Positions 10,386-21,200 of a DNA stretch of 64,000 bases are shown in pieces. A program made the translations under genes and the position numbers. Origin of the DNA: Trachelipus rathkii (lineage: Eukaryota; Arthropoda; Malacostraca; Isopoda; Trachelipodidae); contig JABUQX010002232.1 of NCBI GenBank assembly GCA_015478945.1, positions 78,879 to 142,878 of the forward strand, written 5' to 3'. The notes beneath the pieces were generated by a model. The model was not told the origin of the DNA. It was given only the letters and a program-made list of their open reading frames with translations, and searched no databases. Each line of letters starts with the position of its first letter. Positions within the stretch are counted from its first letter, which is position 1.

Positions 10386-11739
10386 TCATGAAATAATCGG
10401 TTTGAAGGCGTACTTTATAAGCATCCTACAATACGGACACGACGTAAGGGCGAGTGCGCAGGAAGAGCATGTCACCATGTGTTTACAAGGTAAAAATACT
10501 ACCTCCGTCTCTTCGTCCAAACAAACTTTACAAAGCATGTTTTTTGAGAAAACTTGGTTTGTCGTTCCTTGAGATTGCGGTTGGCAACTAGAAAGCGAGG
10601 ATTCCACCGCTAAAGACGATGACGACGACGATGTATCCTTCGCTTCGGAGACAGGCGTAGCCACTTCGATACTCTGTTCGATATTAGTTAGAGTGTTAAT
10701 ATTTGTAGCGGGTATCGACTCCGAGCTTACGATATCGCGTTCAGTATCGGCGCCTCTCGTCACGCTCACACTGGGTTCATTTAACGACGTTATTCGGCTG
10801 ACTCGACGATCTTCGGAGGAGGTTTCATCGGTAGTAGGCGATACGGAGAAATTATTATTAGCGTTTTCGGTATTACGCGCGTCGTCCTCAGCGACTCTGG
10901 TGGTGTTCACACTCGTCGGTTCGTTTAACGTTATTAGGCTGACACGAGGATCTTCGGAGGAGGTTTCATCGGTGGTGGCCGATGCGGAGAGATAATTATT
11001 AGCTTTTTTAGTATTAGGCGCGGCGTCATCAGCGACGACTCTCGTCGTGTTCACACTCGTCCGTTCGTGTAACGTTATTTGGCTGGCACGGCGATCTTCG
11101 GTGGAGGTTTCGTCGGTGGTAGGCGTTACGGAGAAATAATTATTAGCGTTTTCAGTATTAGACGCGTCGTCATCAGAGGCTCTCGTCGCGTTCATACTAG
11201 GCTCATTTAACGGTATTGGGCTGACACGACGACCCACCTCGGTGGTTTCTCGCTCGGTTTCATCAGTAGTAATCGATACAGAAACGTTTTCAGTACGATT
11301 CGCGTTTTCAGGAGCTGTCGCGATCGTTGCTCGGCTGGAACGATCCTCCTCGGTGGTTGTTGGTGATAACTCTGTTGTTTCGTTCTCTAAGTTTCGTTGT
11401 TCTGCTAAAATCGCATCCAGACACTCGTCTATCAGGGAGAATAGTTTCCCGGTTTCCTTTAATCGTCTTTTTAAGGCGTTTTTGACTGTATTGCGTTCGA
11501 ATCCCATGCATAAAGTATGTCTAGTTACGCCGCTTTCCACTAATTGCTCCAGATCATTATCATTAAGAATAAGAGACTCTAAAGACGGCGACGACGGCGA
11601 CGACAACGACGACAACGACGACAACGACGACAACGACGACAACGACGACAACGACGACAACGACGACAACGACGACGACGACTGTAACGGCCCCGAGGAC
11701 ACCACCGCCGACGCCGCTTCTGCCGATGATGCTATTGTA

Positions 11740-11786
<47 letters not shown>

Positions 11787-12569
11787 ATTTGACAAAGACC
11801 CGTTATTCGTAGGAAGGACGCGAGAAGCGGAATCTTCATCTCGATCATCCCCATTTGAAATATTTAAATTTTTCGAAAACGAAAGAAACAGGCAATCGGG
11901 GGACCATTTATCGTGTTCTTCCCACGGATCAGCATCCGCCTCCCAGTTTCTGAGTCCAAGAAAACAATAGAAACACCTCACGTGGTCACTAAGCTTGCGA
12001 TAATAAAATCCCGCCTCCGCTAATTTTTCCGGAGTTTGCCTAACCCTGTTAGGCCAACCACCGAAGGATTTTAAACGAGCTTCTCGCGTGGCAAATTCGC
12101 TGTTTTTGGGTCCCGAATAAGGACGAAGCCCGAGACTCTCCATCGAAATTTTTTTTAAATCAGTTAAAGAATTTTCACTGGCGCGTCGTTGGTTCCTTCT
12201 TCTTAAGCCGCAGACATCGGTTCCGCCGGTGGGTGCTCTAGAGGTAGAAAAAATGACTAAACTTCCTTCACCTATCGGGACGTTGGTGGTGTCTTCTCCT
12301 TTAACGAACGAACAATCGGGACTAAACTTCAAATGCTCTCCTCTGGGAGTATCTCCTAGCACCCAAGAACCGATAATCTTCTTGCAGAATGCGCACACGC
12401 AATGATCGTCATTGCGGGAGTAATAAAACCCCTCTTTCGCCAGTTCTCGAGGAGAAATGAAAGATACGGGCCAATCCACGAAAGTACGTAGTCTTTCTTC
12501 TTCGAACCGAAGTTCGATCTCCGGTATTTCAAATTTTTTTGACCGAGGACGGCGGCTACTGATATCCAT
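10386..12569 (-). CDS. iap: Inhibitor of apoptosis protein: two BIRs, UBA-like domain, RING
   Basis: 727 residues. BIR1 spans about 24-90 with zinc ligands C59, C62, H79 and C86. BIR2 spans about 163-230 with C199, C202, H219 and C226. A run of Ala (about 262-278) and eight Leu-Ser-Ser triplets (about 302-325) follow. A UBA-like domain covers about 345-392 (LCMGFERNTVKNALKRRL). Four imperfect repeats of about 47 residues, rich in Thr, Asn and Asp (TTDETSSEDRRVS-like), extend to about 620. The C-terminal IAP-type RING (680-727) has ligands C680, C683, C695, H697, C701, C704, C711 and C714. Family members bind caspases or pro-death IAP antagonists through BIRs and ubiquitinate them through the RING. 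Baculovirus IAPs usually have BIR-BIR-RING without UBA and are about 270 residues long; the UBA suggests descent from a cIAP or DIAP2-type host gene. The protein is much longer than typical because of the low-complexity insertions. No intron is seen. Confidence 0.92.
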
Positions 12570-12673
12570 CGTTCGTTCGATCGTTCGTACGGAAAGTTTA
12601 CGCCGCAGCCCACTCTGTCTAGTCTAGGCGATTGGTTCGTAAACGCCAGTGCCGTAGCGCGTGCGATGCGCGG

Positions 12674-12680
12674 TTTATAT
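12674..12680 (-). promoter_or_regulatory. TATA box of the IAP gene
   Basis: ATATAAA on the minus strand, about 105 bp upstream of the IAP start, followed by CCGCGCATCG. A closely similar block lies upstream of the RING-only paralogue. Confidence 0.5.
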
Positions 12681-12699
12681 CGACGAAATATTTTTTTTC

Positions 12700-15600
12700 A
12701 AAAGGTAATAATAAATAGAAAAGAAATTAGTTATTTAATTTTAATTTTTAATTAATACCTTTTTTTCAATTTGTTATTATATTTATTAAGTTAGTCGCGT
12801 AAACTCCTCCTCCCTAATTACGACTAAACTAAGCAAAATTGAAACATGGGATACGATTAATTTTTTTTTACGCGAATATTATTTTCATTCGAGAAACAAT
12901 AATATAATTTCCATTATAAAAGTCTCAACTCTCTAACCTGATTAAAGTTCATAAAAAATGCCAAAAAAAAGGGTTAATAATAAGTAAATTTTTTAAATCT
13001 TTATTATTAAAGCGATAATAACGGGAATAAAAAGAAAAAAAAATATTATGGAATTATTAAAAAGCCTCCTCCAAACGATTAATTTTCGGGCAGAAGGGAG
13101 AATCTCGACCACCGAAAGAACTCGAATGTAAATAAACTTTCGGGTGGTGTAGTGGCATTTTTTATCCGCGCGCGTTGAGTCTTTGATATCGTTTGACGAA
13201 ACAAAATAGCGGCCACCAATCCCAGAAATATGCGGAAGAAGGTAGAGTTTATCGAGAAAGACGAGGATTCGTACGAAGAAATAAGTTAACGCGATCGCTT
13301 ATCCCGATTGGTAAATGAGCTGAGCGTAGAAAATCAATTTTTTTTTGGAGGTTTTGATATCGCGTGGAAGAAAAGTTGATAAAAATAATTAAAATTAAAT
13401 AAATAATAATTATGATTATTAATTATTATAACGAGTTTCTTAAACGAGAGCGAGCGTCGTTCGTGCGCATCCTTTGCAAACAAGTTGATTCATGGTGCTT
13501 CTCCATCATTGGCGCGTATTCGGCATATAATAACAGGGACCGGAGCAGGAGCTGGAGCTGTATCTATCAGAATTTTCGATCGACTTCCGACCCAACCACC
13601 TAATGAGTCTGTCGGATGAAGCGTTCGAAAGTACAATAAATTTAAAATCAGTACGCAACACTCTTCCTCTATTTCCTTTCTTCCTCTAGAGCATATTGTT
13701 CCTGTAAAACGCCAACTGCGCGCTACGTAGGTTCTTTTTAAGTAGAATACGTTGCGTGCGGACGTGTGAAAAAATCTTTGGCTGTTCATTTTGTTCCGTT
13801 TCGGCTTGTGGGAATTTACCCGAAACATATATATTATATTATTTATTTTCATTATTAGCTACATTTAAAATAAAATTTGAAATCAGCTATGCAACTTTTT
13901 TCGCCAACAAAAAGCTTTATTATTTCGATTATGAAATAAAAATGAGAGCGAGAGGAAATATGTACTAACAGATTTTGGAGGGCCGGCCATTGGAGAAAGA
14001 GTCTTATCGAGAAAGACAAGAGGGTTCACACGTAAAACATGATGGTATTTGGATCTTCTCTTTCTCTCGTACAAAAAATATAAACCCAACATTCGTGGGG
14101 AGTGGGATATCTCGAAATAGTTTTAGAAAAGCATTAAAATACTAATAGATCGAATAATAAAAGTGAATGAGTGAGTGAGTGTGTGAGCGCGAATAGTGAC
14201 TGAGATAGGTCCGGCGTACGTAACGAAGATGACAACAACGAAGAAATAGGAACTTCATTTCATTCAAACTTCTCCTCTCCCATTATTTTTCGACTTCTTT
14301 GCCGACGAAGCAAATTTCAATCATCGTCGTTCGAGTAGCATACAAACAGAGCCGACGTACGTAACGAAGACGACGACGAATGAAACTTTATTTCGTTTAA
14401 ACTTCTCCTTCGCCATGGTTTTCCCTTCATCGCCGGCGATGAAAAATTTCATCATCGTCGATATTTTCAATTGTACTGCGATTAAAAAAGTCGATATATC
14501 CGCGCATTTTCATTATTCGCCCTATAGTATCGCTTAGATGGAAGATGGTCGTTTACGTAAAATTTTGAGATAAGTTAAGGAAATATATTTTCGAGACTTA
14601 GCAGCATTTACATTGGCGAAACTTTTTTAATTATATTTTAACGATCGAGAAAAGTCGCTTTAAATAGGTTTCACGGTGAAGTTCATATCCCTTTTTCAGA
14701 CCTTTGTTCCGCGACCCATTAAAGAAGAAGTTCGCTCTATTACGGCGATGAAAAAATTAAAAAAAGAAAAAGAAGAACACGACGCTTTCTTTTTTGTTTG
14801 CTAAAACAATCGAAAAATTAATAAAAGAAGACAGAATGCTTTCTTAATATAAATAACAAAATTTTCTTTTCTTTAGAAGATTAAATATGAAACTTAATTT
14901 TTTTTGGCAAAACTATAAGTTAAAAAATATAAAAATTTAAAATATATTTATTTCTTATCATTTTCCCTTTTATTATACGTTTGTAAAAAATAATATATAC
15001 CAATTAAATAAATAAATAAGAATATAATAATGAAAAATCGGCTGCAACCTCACCCAGTCCCAAATGCCTCGTACGTATAGTAAATTTCTTTGAATGAAAT
15101 TATGTTTTCTTTATTATTTTAGAAACGATCGATCGACGCCCATTTGGTCAAAAAAGTCTAAGAAAAAATTGAAGACTTCTATCAATCTTTCGAGAGCGTA
15201 GAACAAAAAGGAAATGGATCGACCATTCCACCCATTCTCGAGTTTATTTATTTAATTTTTTTTTTTAAATCCCGATGCGATAAAAATTTTGTTTTTTCTT
15301 TACATTTAATCGCGGGCATATCGGCCTCTATTCCTTTTCGATGTTTTAACTCAATCGCTAAATATACGTTAAAATAATAATGAAAAAGGGCTATTAATAA
15401 ATATAATTTTTAAAACTTTATTTTTTAAAATGATAATATGATGAAAAACTTATGAAATTACAAAAAGATTTTCAAAAAATTAATAATAATTTTCTCTCGT
15501 GAAGATGAAAAAATCTCTTAGCGGTAATGCGACTACCGGAAGAACCCGCGGATAACATTTTTTTGGATATTCATAAAATTTCTCTATTTGAATTTTTGAA

Positions 15601-16000
15601 ATTGTAGAAATAAAATTGAAAAATAATAATAATGATGATAATAATAAAGAATGAATCGAATACTGAAAATGAGTGAACGAATGAACGAGGCGAAATGAAC
15701 ATTCGTAGTTTTTCCCTTCTCAGCCGGCGATGTAAAATTTCATCATTCAACGTCGACTTTTGCGCCGCCCGCGATTAAGGGAAAAGCCGCCGATCTTTCC
15801 GCACCGTGCCTCACATTCTTCTTCGCTCTTTTTGTACGACGTAGATAGATTATTTGTTAATGCAGAATATTTTGAGTAAGGTGAGGGAGAGTTTGAAGCG
15901 CGCAATGCGAATATAATTTCCCCGACATCACTGCTGTGCCGCCGTCGCTCGATCTGGATAATAAAAGGCGGCCATTCAAAATTGTCGTTGCGGTAGTAGT
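12700..16000. other. Gene-poor AT-rich region with scattered short direct repeats
   Basis: No convincing gene. A module containing CGACGTACGTAACGAAGA, ACTTCTCCT and a GCCGGCGATGAAAAATTTCA-like end occurs around 14206-14335 and again at 14349-14470, with a partial third copy near 15660-15750. Another short shared phrase, TTATCGAGAAAGAC, occurs near 13248 and 14007. The rest is AT-rich with homopolymers. Confidence 0.5.
14206..14470. repeat. Two-copy direct repeat of about 130 bp
   Basis: Two diverged copies share ACGTACGTAACGAAGA, a CTTCATTTCATTCAAACTTC-like segment, and a closing ATCATCGTCG. A partial third copy near 15660-15750 repeats the GCCGGCGATG...TTTCATCATT part. Confidence 0.6.
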
Positions 16001-16023
16001 TTATATTCGATCTTATTCATTTT

Positions 16024-16254
16024 TTATATGGTTTCTAGGTACACGTTTTGTTCATTGAATTTATATTTTGAGACGAAATTATTACAAAATGTCGTCGAGG
16101 CGTTTTCTACTACTCGAGCAAATTCAAATAAATCGCTATAATAAATGACCTCTTTCAACTGCCCACTTATTTTTAAATTTTTAGCTCGCGAACCATTGGT
16201 AAAGATCACGCTTCGACACCGACGAACGCACCCCGTCAACCTACGAATGTCCAT
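16024..16254 (-). CDS. Possible short hypothetical protein (76 residues)
   Basis: A minus-strand reading frame whose codon choice (TCG, CGA, GAA rich) resembles the confirmed genes. No domain is recognised and no TATA or poly(A) element clearly belongs to it. It could be a remnant of a longer gene. I rate it as weak. Confidence 0.25.
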   Translation of the reverse strand: MDIRRLTGCVRRCRSVIFTNGSRAKNLKISGQLKEVIYYSDLFEFARVVENASTTFCNNFVSKYKFNEQNVYLETI

Positions 16255-16899
16255 TTTTTTCCATCGAAATGTTCGTCTTCTTTTTTCTTCAGTGATCGAA
16301 ATATTACTAACAGAACAAGGTATACCGCTTGAAATTTTTGTACAGGTTTTCTATAAATTTTAAAAGATAAACCGTGAAACTTTTTATATATATAAAACGT
16401 TAAAGGAATAATAAATTAACAATTAAAAAAGTTTTTAAAAATATATTTATTTTGTTATAATTTTTATTTTTCTTCCTTAAAAAAATAACAATAATTTACG
16501 CCAACTGGATCTTCCAAATGAAATAAATAATAAGAACAATCGTCAAAGATTATTTTGACAAGTAAAATTTTCTTAAATTAGAAGTAAAAGAAGATAATTT
16601 AAATACCGACGTCCTTCGATTCTACGAGAGGCCGCGTTTGAAAAATGGAGGTTAAGGAAATGGCTGGAAAGGAGAAAACAGATTATTTCGAAAATACCAA
16701 CTAGTGTCAGGATTTCAAACTTTTTTTTCCAATGTAATAAATTTAACATTAATCTTTTAAATAAAAGGATGGTATACACTGTATAATTTTAAAAATTTGT
16801 ATATTATATCAGTATGAATTACTTACTATTGAATGTAACTAATTTTTCCATTAAACTCTTTAATAAATTTTAACAATATAATACGCATTTCAGTTTTCC

Positions 16900-17200
16900 T
16901 AAAATCCAACGTTTTTATTTTAAAAAAATAACTTTTTTGTATTGTCGTCTCTTAGATGTCTAAGTTACCGAAAGGCAAAAAAAAATTTTTTCTTGTAGAA
17001 TCATCGAGATTTTTTCAAATTTTTGGGAAGGTATCGGGAACTTCGACATTGAAGGTACGATAAATACAGAATCGGGACAGGTGAAACGTCAATATACCTA
17101 TGAACACCTTGATACAATACGTTTGAATGTGTTTTAAAAGGGAAATTTTTTACCGTAATCTCTTTATCGGAACAGAATGAAGCGTCCCCAAAGAAGTTTG
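16900..17200. repeat. Solo palindromic unit
   Basis: An isolated, diverged copy of the palindromic element. The left arm near 16950-16970 contains AGATGTCTAAGTTACCG, and the right arm near 17035-17060 contains GGGAACTTCGACATTGAAGG. An outer arm with AATACGTTTGAATG lies near 17117. It lies outside the three clusters. Confidence 0.65.
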
Positions 17201-17595
17201 AATTTGAATTTTATTTATCGCCGTTTCATTTGATGCTGCGATAATATTTTCATCTACGAAATGTTAATAAACGCATTATCCACCCGGTCTTAAATAAAGA
17301 AAAGAAAAGGGCTGGCAATGTGAGAACGATACTAGTTCGCTCGTTGTAGATAAGCGTTTGAGTCTGTGAAAACTCTTTTTTTTATATATATTCCGAAATC
17401 TTTATTACCTTACGGTTTGTTGTTTACTTAAAAATCTATTAAACGCCCCTTTATACGCTGTCCAATCGGTATTAAAGTAGGGTTAAGATTTTTTTACTTT
17501 TTTTCATCGAATTGTTAAAAATGGGCGTAAAAATAGGGGCGATTCACTAATTGAGAACGATTGTGTAATAATCAATATACTCTTACGGGGAGGAT

Positions 17596-17830
17596 TTAGT
17601 GAGCGCTCGTTATTCGAAAAGGGCCGAAAAAGGGCCCTACCCCGCAAAAAAGGCCAAAAATTCTAACCCTACTTTGCTGCTGCTGCTGCTGCTGCTCCTG
17701 CTGCTGCTGCTCCTGCTGCTCCTGCTCCTGCCGCTGCTGCTGCTCCTGCTCCTGCCGCTGCCTGCGAGCGATCGATCGATACTCTCTACGCACTCTCACT
17801 CACTCACTCACTCTCTCTCTCGCTATTGAT
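17596..17830. repeat. CTG/CCTGCT triplet tract and CACT repeat
   Basis: Positions about 17674-17765 are built of CTG and CTC triplets, which read as Gln/Glu-rich on the minus strand and Leu-rich on the plus strand. A CACT/CTCT tract follows to about 17822. Both strands remain open for about 70 codons because of the low complexity; I do not call a gene. Confidence 0.7.
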
Positions 17831-17869
17831 TTAGATTAATTAATAAGTAAGTTTGTAAACGTTTTTTAT

Positions 17870-17870
<1 letters not shown>

Positions 17871-17957
<87 letters not shown>
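17871..17957. repeat. (TAA)n microsatellite, about 29 copies
   Basis: An uninterrupted run of TAA triplets lies just upstream of palindromic cluster C. Confidence 0.95.
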
Positions 17958-17959
<2 letters not shown>

Positions 17960-18129
17960 TTTAATTTTTTAAAAGAAATTTTTTTGTTTAATAAGGCCTA
18001 CATACCCTTTAAAATACCGTTTTCTAGGAAACCCAAAATAAAAAAAAATGGAAATATCTAAAAATATACATAGATAAATAAATAAATCTAGCTCAAAGCA
18101 AAATTTGATCATATATTACGTACATATAT

Positions 18130-21100
18130 TTATTCCTTTAAAAACAAAAACTAAGATTTTCGTTCCTAAATTTCAATTTTTATTTCGCGCCGTTTCAACG
18201 GGTCCCAAGGAAAAGTTTAGGATAAGACATATTGGTTTTCAAATACGTTCAAATGTATTACAACTCAGAATCCTTTACTACAGTATCATTTTAACGGTCT
18301 CGATTTAACATGTGGTCGTATCCTCCATGTCTAAGTTCCCGATCGCGTAAGTTTTTTAAAAATTTTTTCAAAACATCGAGACTTTTCAAAAAAATTTCAA
18401 GGAATTGGGAACTTAGACACGGAGGTTACGACCGAACGCTCCAACGAGCCCGTTGGAATGTCAATATACCGAAGACAGCTTAGTTATAATACGTTTGAAC
18501 GTCTTTGGAAACCAAATTACCTAAATAAGAACTCTTCCTCGGTAACCAATGAAACGTCACGAAACGGAATCGACTTCTCCCAGTAATAATATTATATTAT
18601 TTCAACATATAAGCGTTTAAACGTACATAATATAGATTGAAATAACATGAATCGCATTCCTTTAAACACTTACTAATCGAAATAATTTATTACTCTTACC
18701 ATCTAAATGATATATCTTAAAACAATAATTATCTTTAGAAATAATTGAAATCTATTCCTAAATATATTATGAGAGAAATCGATTATTTTCGTGGCGTTTC
18801 ATCGGATCTCGGGAAGATATACTAGCGATTTATTTCGGTTTCGAAATACGTTCAAACGTTTACTAGCAGAGTAACCATCGATACTGTGTCATTTCAACGG
18901 GCTTGATATTCCTATGAGACCTAAACTCGATGTCTAAGTTCCCGATAGCCTAAATTTTTTTGGGGATAATTTTTTTTTCATCCAGACCTCACAAAAAATT
19001 TCAAGGTTTCGGGAACTTGGACATCGAGGTTACGTCACATCGGGTGAACGAAACCTTAGAAGTGTCATTGTTTCAGGGGCTACTCGGATATACTACGTTT
19101 GAACGTATTCGGAAACCAAAATATCTAAATATCAGCTCTTTCTCGACACCCGATGAAACGGCCTTAACGGAATCGACTTCTCCTATAATATAGATATGAA
19201 TATGATTAAATAATTTTAACGTATAATCGTTTAAACGTATATAATATGCATAGAAGTATCATTAAAAAATTTTGATAAATAAGTGTTTAAACTTTTACAT
19301 AATTTACTAGTTTTGTTAATGGGAATTATTATTTTTTTTTTTAATTTAGTCTCCTCTAAAATCCAGTTTTTCTTTAATTAAAATATTTTTTTAGGAGGTA
19401 ACTGAATTACATAAATTAAAAAAAAAAAAATGTTTCGATAAATAAATGAATCTCGCGCAAAAGCAATATGTGATCATTATAAAGTTTTGCTTATAAAAAA
19501 TACAATAACAAGAAAAAAACACTAAGATATTCGTTTCCTAAATTTCAATTTCCATAGTGACGATTTGTCAGTCCCTTAGTAACAATTCATTGTAGGATAT
19601 GTAGGTTTCGAAATTCGTTCAAACGTATTTAAACTCGGTTTCCCTTCATATAATATCGTTTCGACGGGCTTGAAATTCCTATGTGACCTAACCTCGATGT
19701 CTAAGTTCCGAATCGCCTACATTTTTTGGGGATATTTTTTTTTTTCATCGAGACCTCTCAAAAAATTTCAAGGTTTCGGGAACTTAGACATCGAGGTTAC
19801 GACACATCGGGTGATCGAAACCCTAGAAATGTCACTGTTTCAGTGGCAACTCTGATATACTTAGTTTGAACGTATTCGGAAACCAAAATATCTAAATATC
19901 AGCTTTTCCTCGACACCCGATGAAACGTCCTTTACGGAATCGACTTCTCCTATAATATAGATATGAATATGATTAAATAATTTTAACGTATAATCGTTTA
20001 AACGTATATAATATGGATGGAAGTATCATTAAAAAATTTTAATCAACGAGTGTTTAAACTTTTACATAATTTACTTTATTTTTTTTATTTAGGTCACCTC
20101 TAAAATTCCATTTTTCTGTAATTTAAATATTATTTTAGGGTTAACTGAATTGCATAAATTAAAAATAAAAATAAAATGTTTCGATAAATAAATGAATCTC
20201 GCGCAAGAGCAAAATTTGATCATTATATAATTTTTCTTATAAAAAATACAATAACAAGAAAAAAAATACTAAAATATTCGTTTCCTTAATGTCAATTTCC
20301 TTAGTGACGTTTCGTCGGTCCCTTCGAAACAGTTCAAAATAGGATATGTAGGTTTCGAAATACGTTCTAACGTATTAAAACACAGTATTTCTTCATATAG
20401 TATCATTTCAACGGGCTTGATATTACTAAGAGTCCTAACCTCGATGTCTAAGTTCCCGATCGCCTACAATTTTTTTGGAAAATTTTTTTTTTCATCCAGA
20501 CTTCACAAATTTTTTTTAAGGTTTCGGGAACTTAGACATCGAGGTTAGGACACATAGGGAGATAGAAACCTTAGGAATGTCATTGTTTCAAGGGCTACTC
20601 GGATATACTACGTTTGAACGTATTCGGAAACCGAAATATCTAAATATCAGCTATTCCCCGATACCAGATGAAACGTCCCTAACGGTATCGACTTCTCCTG
20701 TAATATAGATAGGAATAGGATTAAATAATTTTAACGTATAATTGTTTATAACGTATACAATATGGATAAAAGTAACATTAAAATATTTTGATAAATAAGT
20801 GTTTAAACTTTTATATAATTAATTAGTTTTGTTATAGGGAATTATCAAATTTTTTTTTTTAATTTAGTCTCCTCTAATATCCAATTTTTCTTTCATTAAA
20901 ATATATTTTTTATAGGGTAAACTTCTAAATTTTTTAAAAATGTATCGCCCGTTTCGAATAAAAAAAATGGGGAAAAAATATACGAGTTTGGCTTTTTAGG
21001 TTTAAAAAGGATAAAACTTTCCGTTTAATCGCATTCCTTTAAACACTTACTAATCGAAATAATTTATTAATATTACTATCTAAATGATATATCTTAGAAC

Positions 21101-21200
21101 AATAATTATCTTTAGAAATAAATTAAATCTATTCCTAAATATATTATGAGAGAAGTCAATTCTCTTCGTGGCGTTTCATCGGATCTCGGTAATATATACT
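18130..21200. repeat. Palindromic repeat cluster C, left part
   Basis: Four units with centres near 18375, 18985, 19745 and 20490. Each has the conserved core, reverse complement on the left and direct copy on the right, around a T/A-rich loop. Outer arms differ by unit. At 19745 and 20490 the left arm is the CTTCATATAGTATCATTTCA type and the right arm the GTTTCAGGGGCTACTCGG type. The 18375 unit has a distinct right arm. The short reading frames here are by-products of the symmetry. Confidence 0.8.

Noticed and set aside
10693..11970. Plus-strand frames of 100 and 242 codons
   Set aside because: Reverse shadows of the repeat-rich part of the IAP gene.
13490..13852. Minus-strand frame of 120 codons with an Ala-Pro run
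   Set aside because: No promoter, no recognisable domain, and irregular codon use; not enough to call a gene.
17596..17829. Gln-rich minus frame and Leu-rich plus frame
   Set aside because: Both arise from the CTG/CTC triplet tract; no flanking signals.
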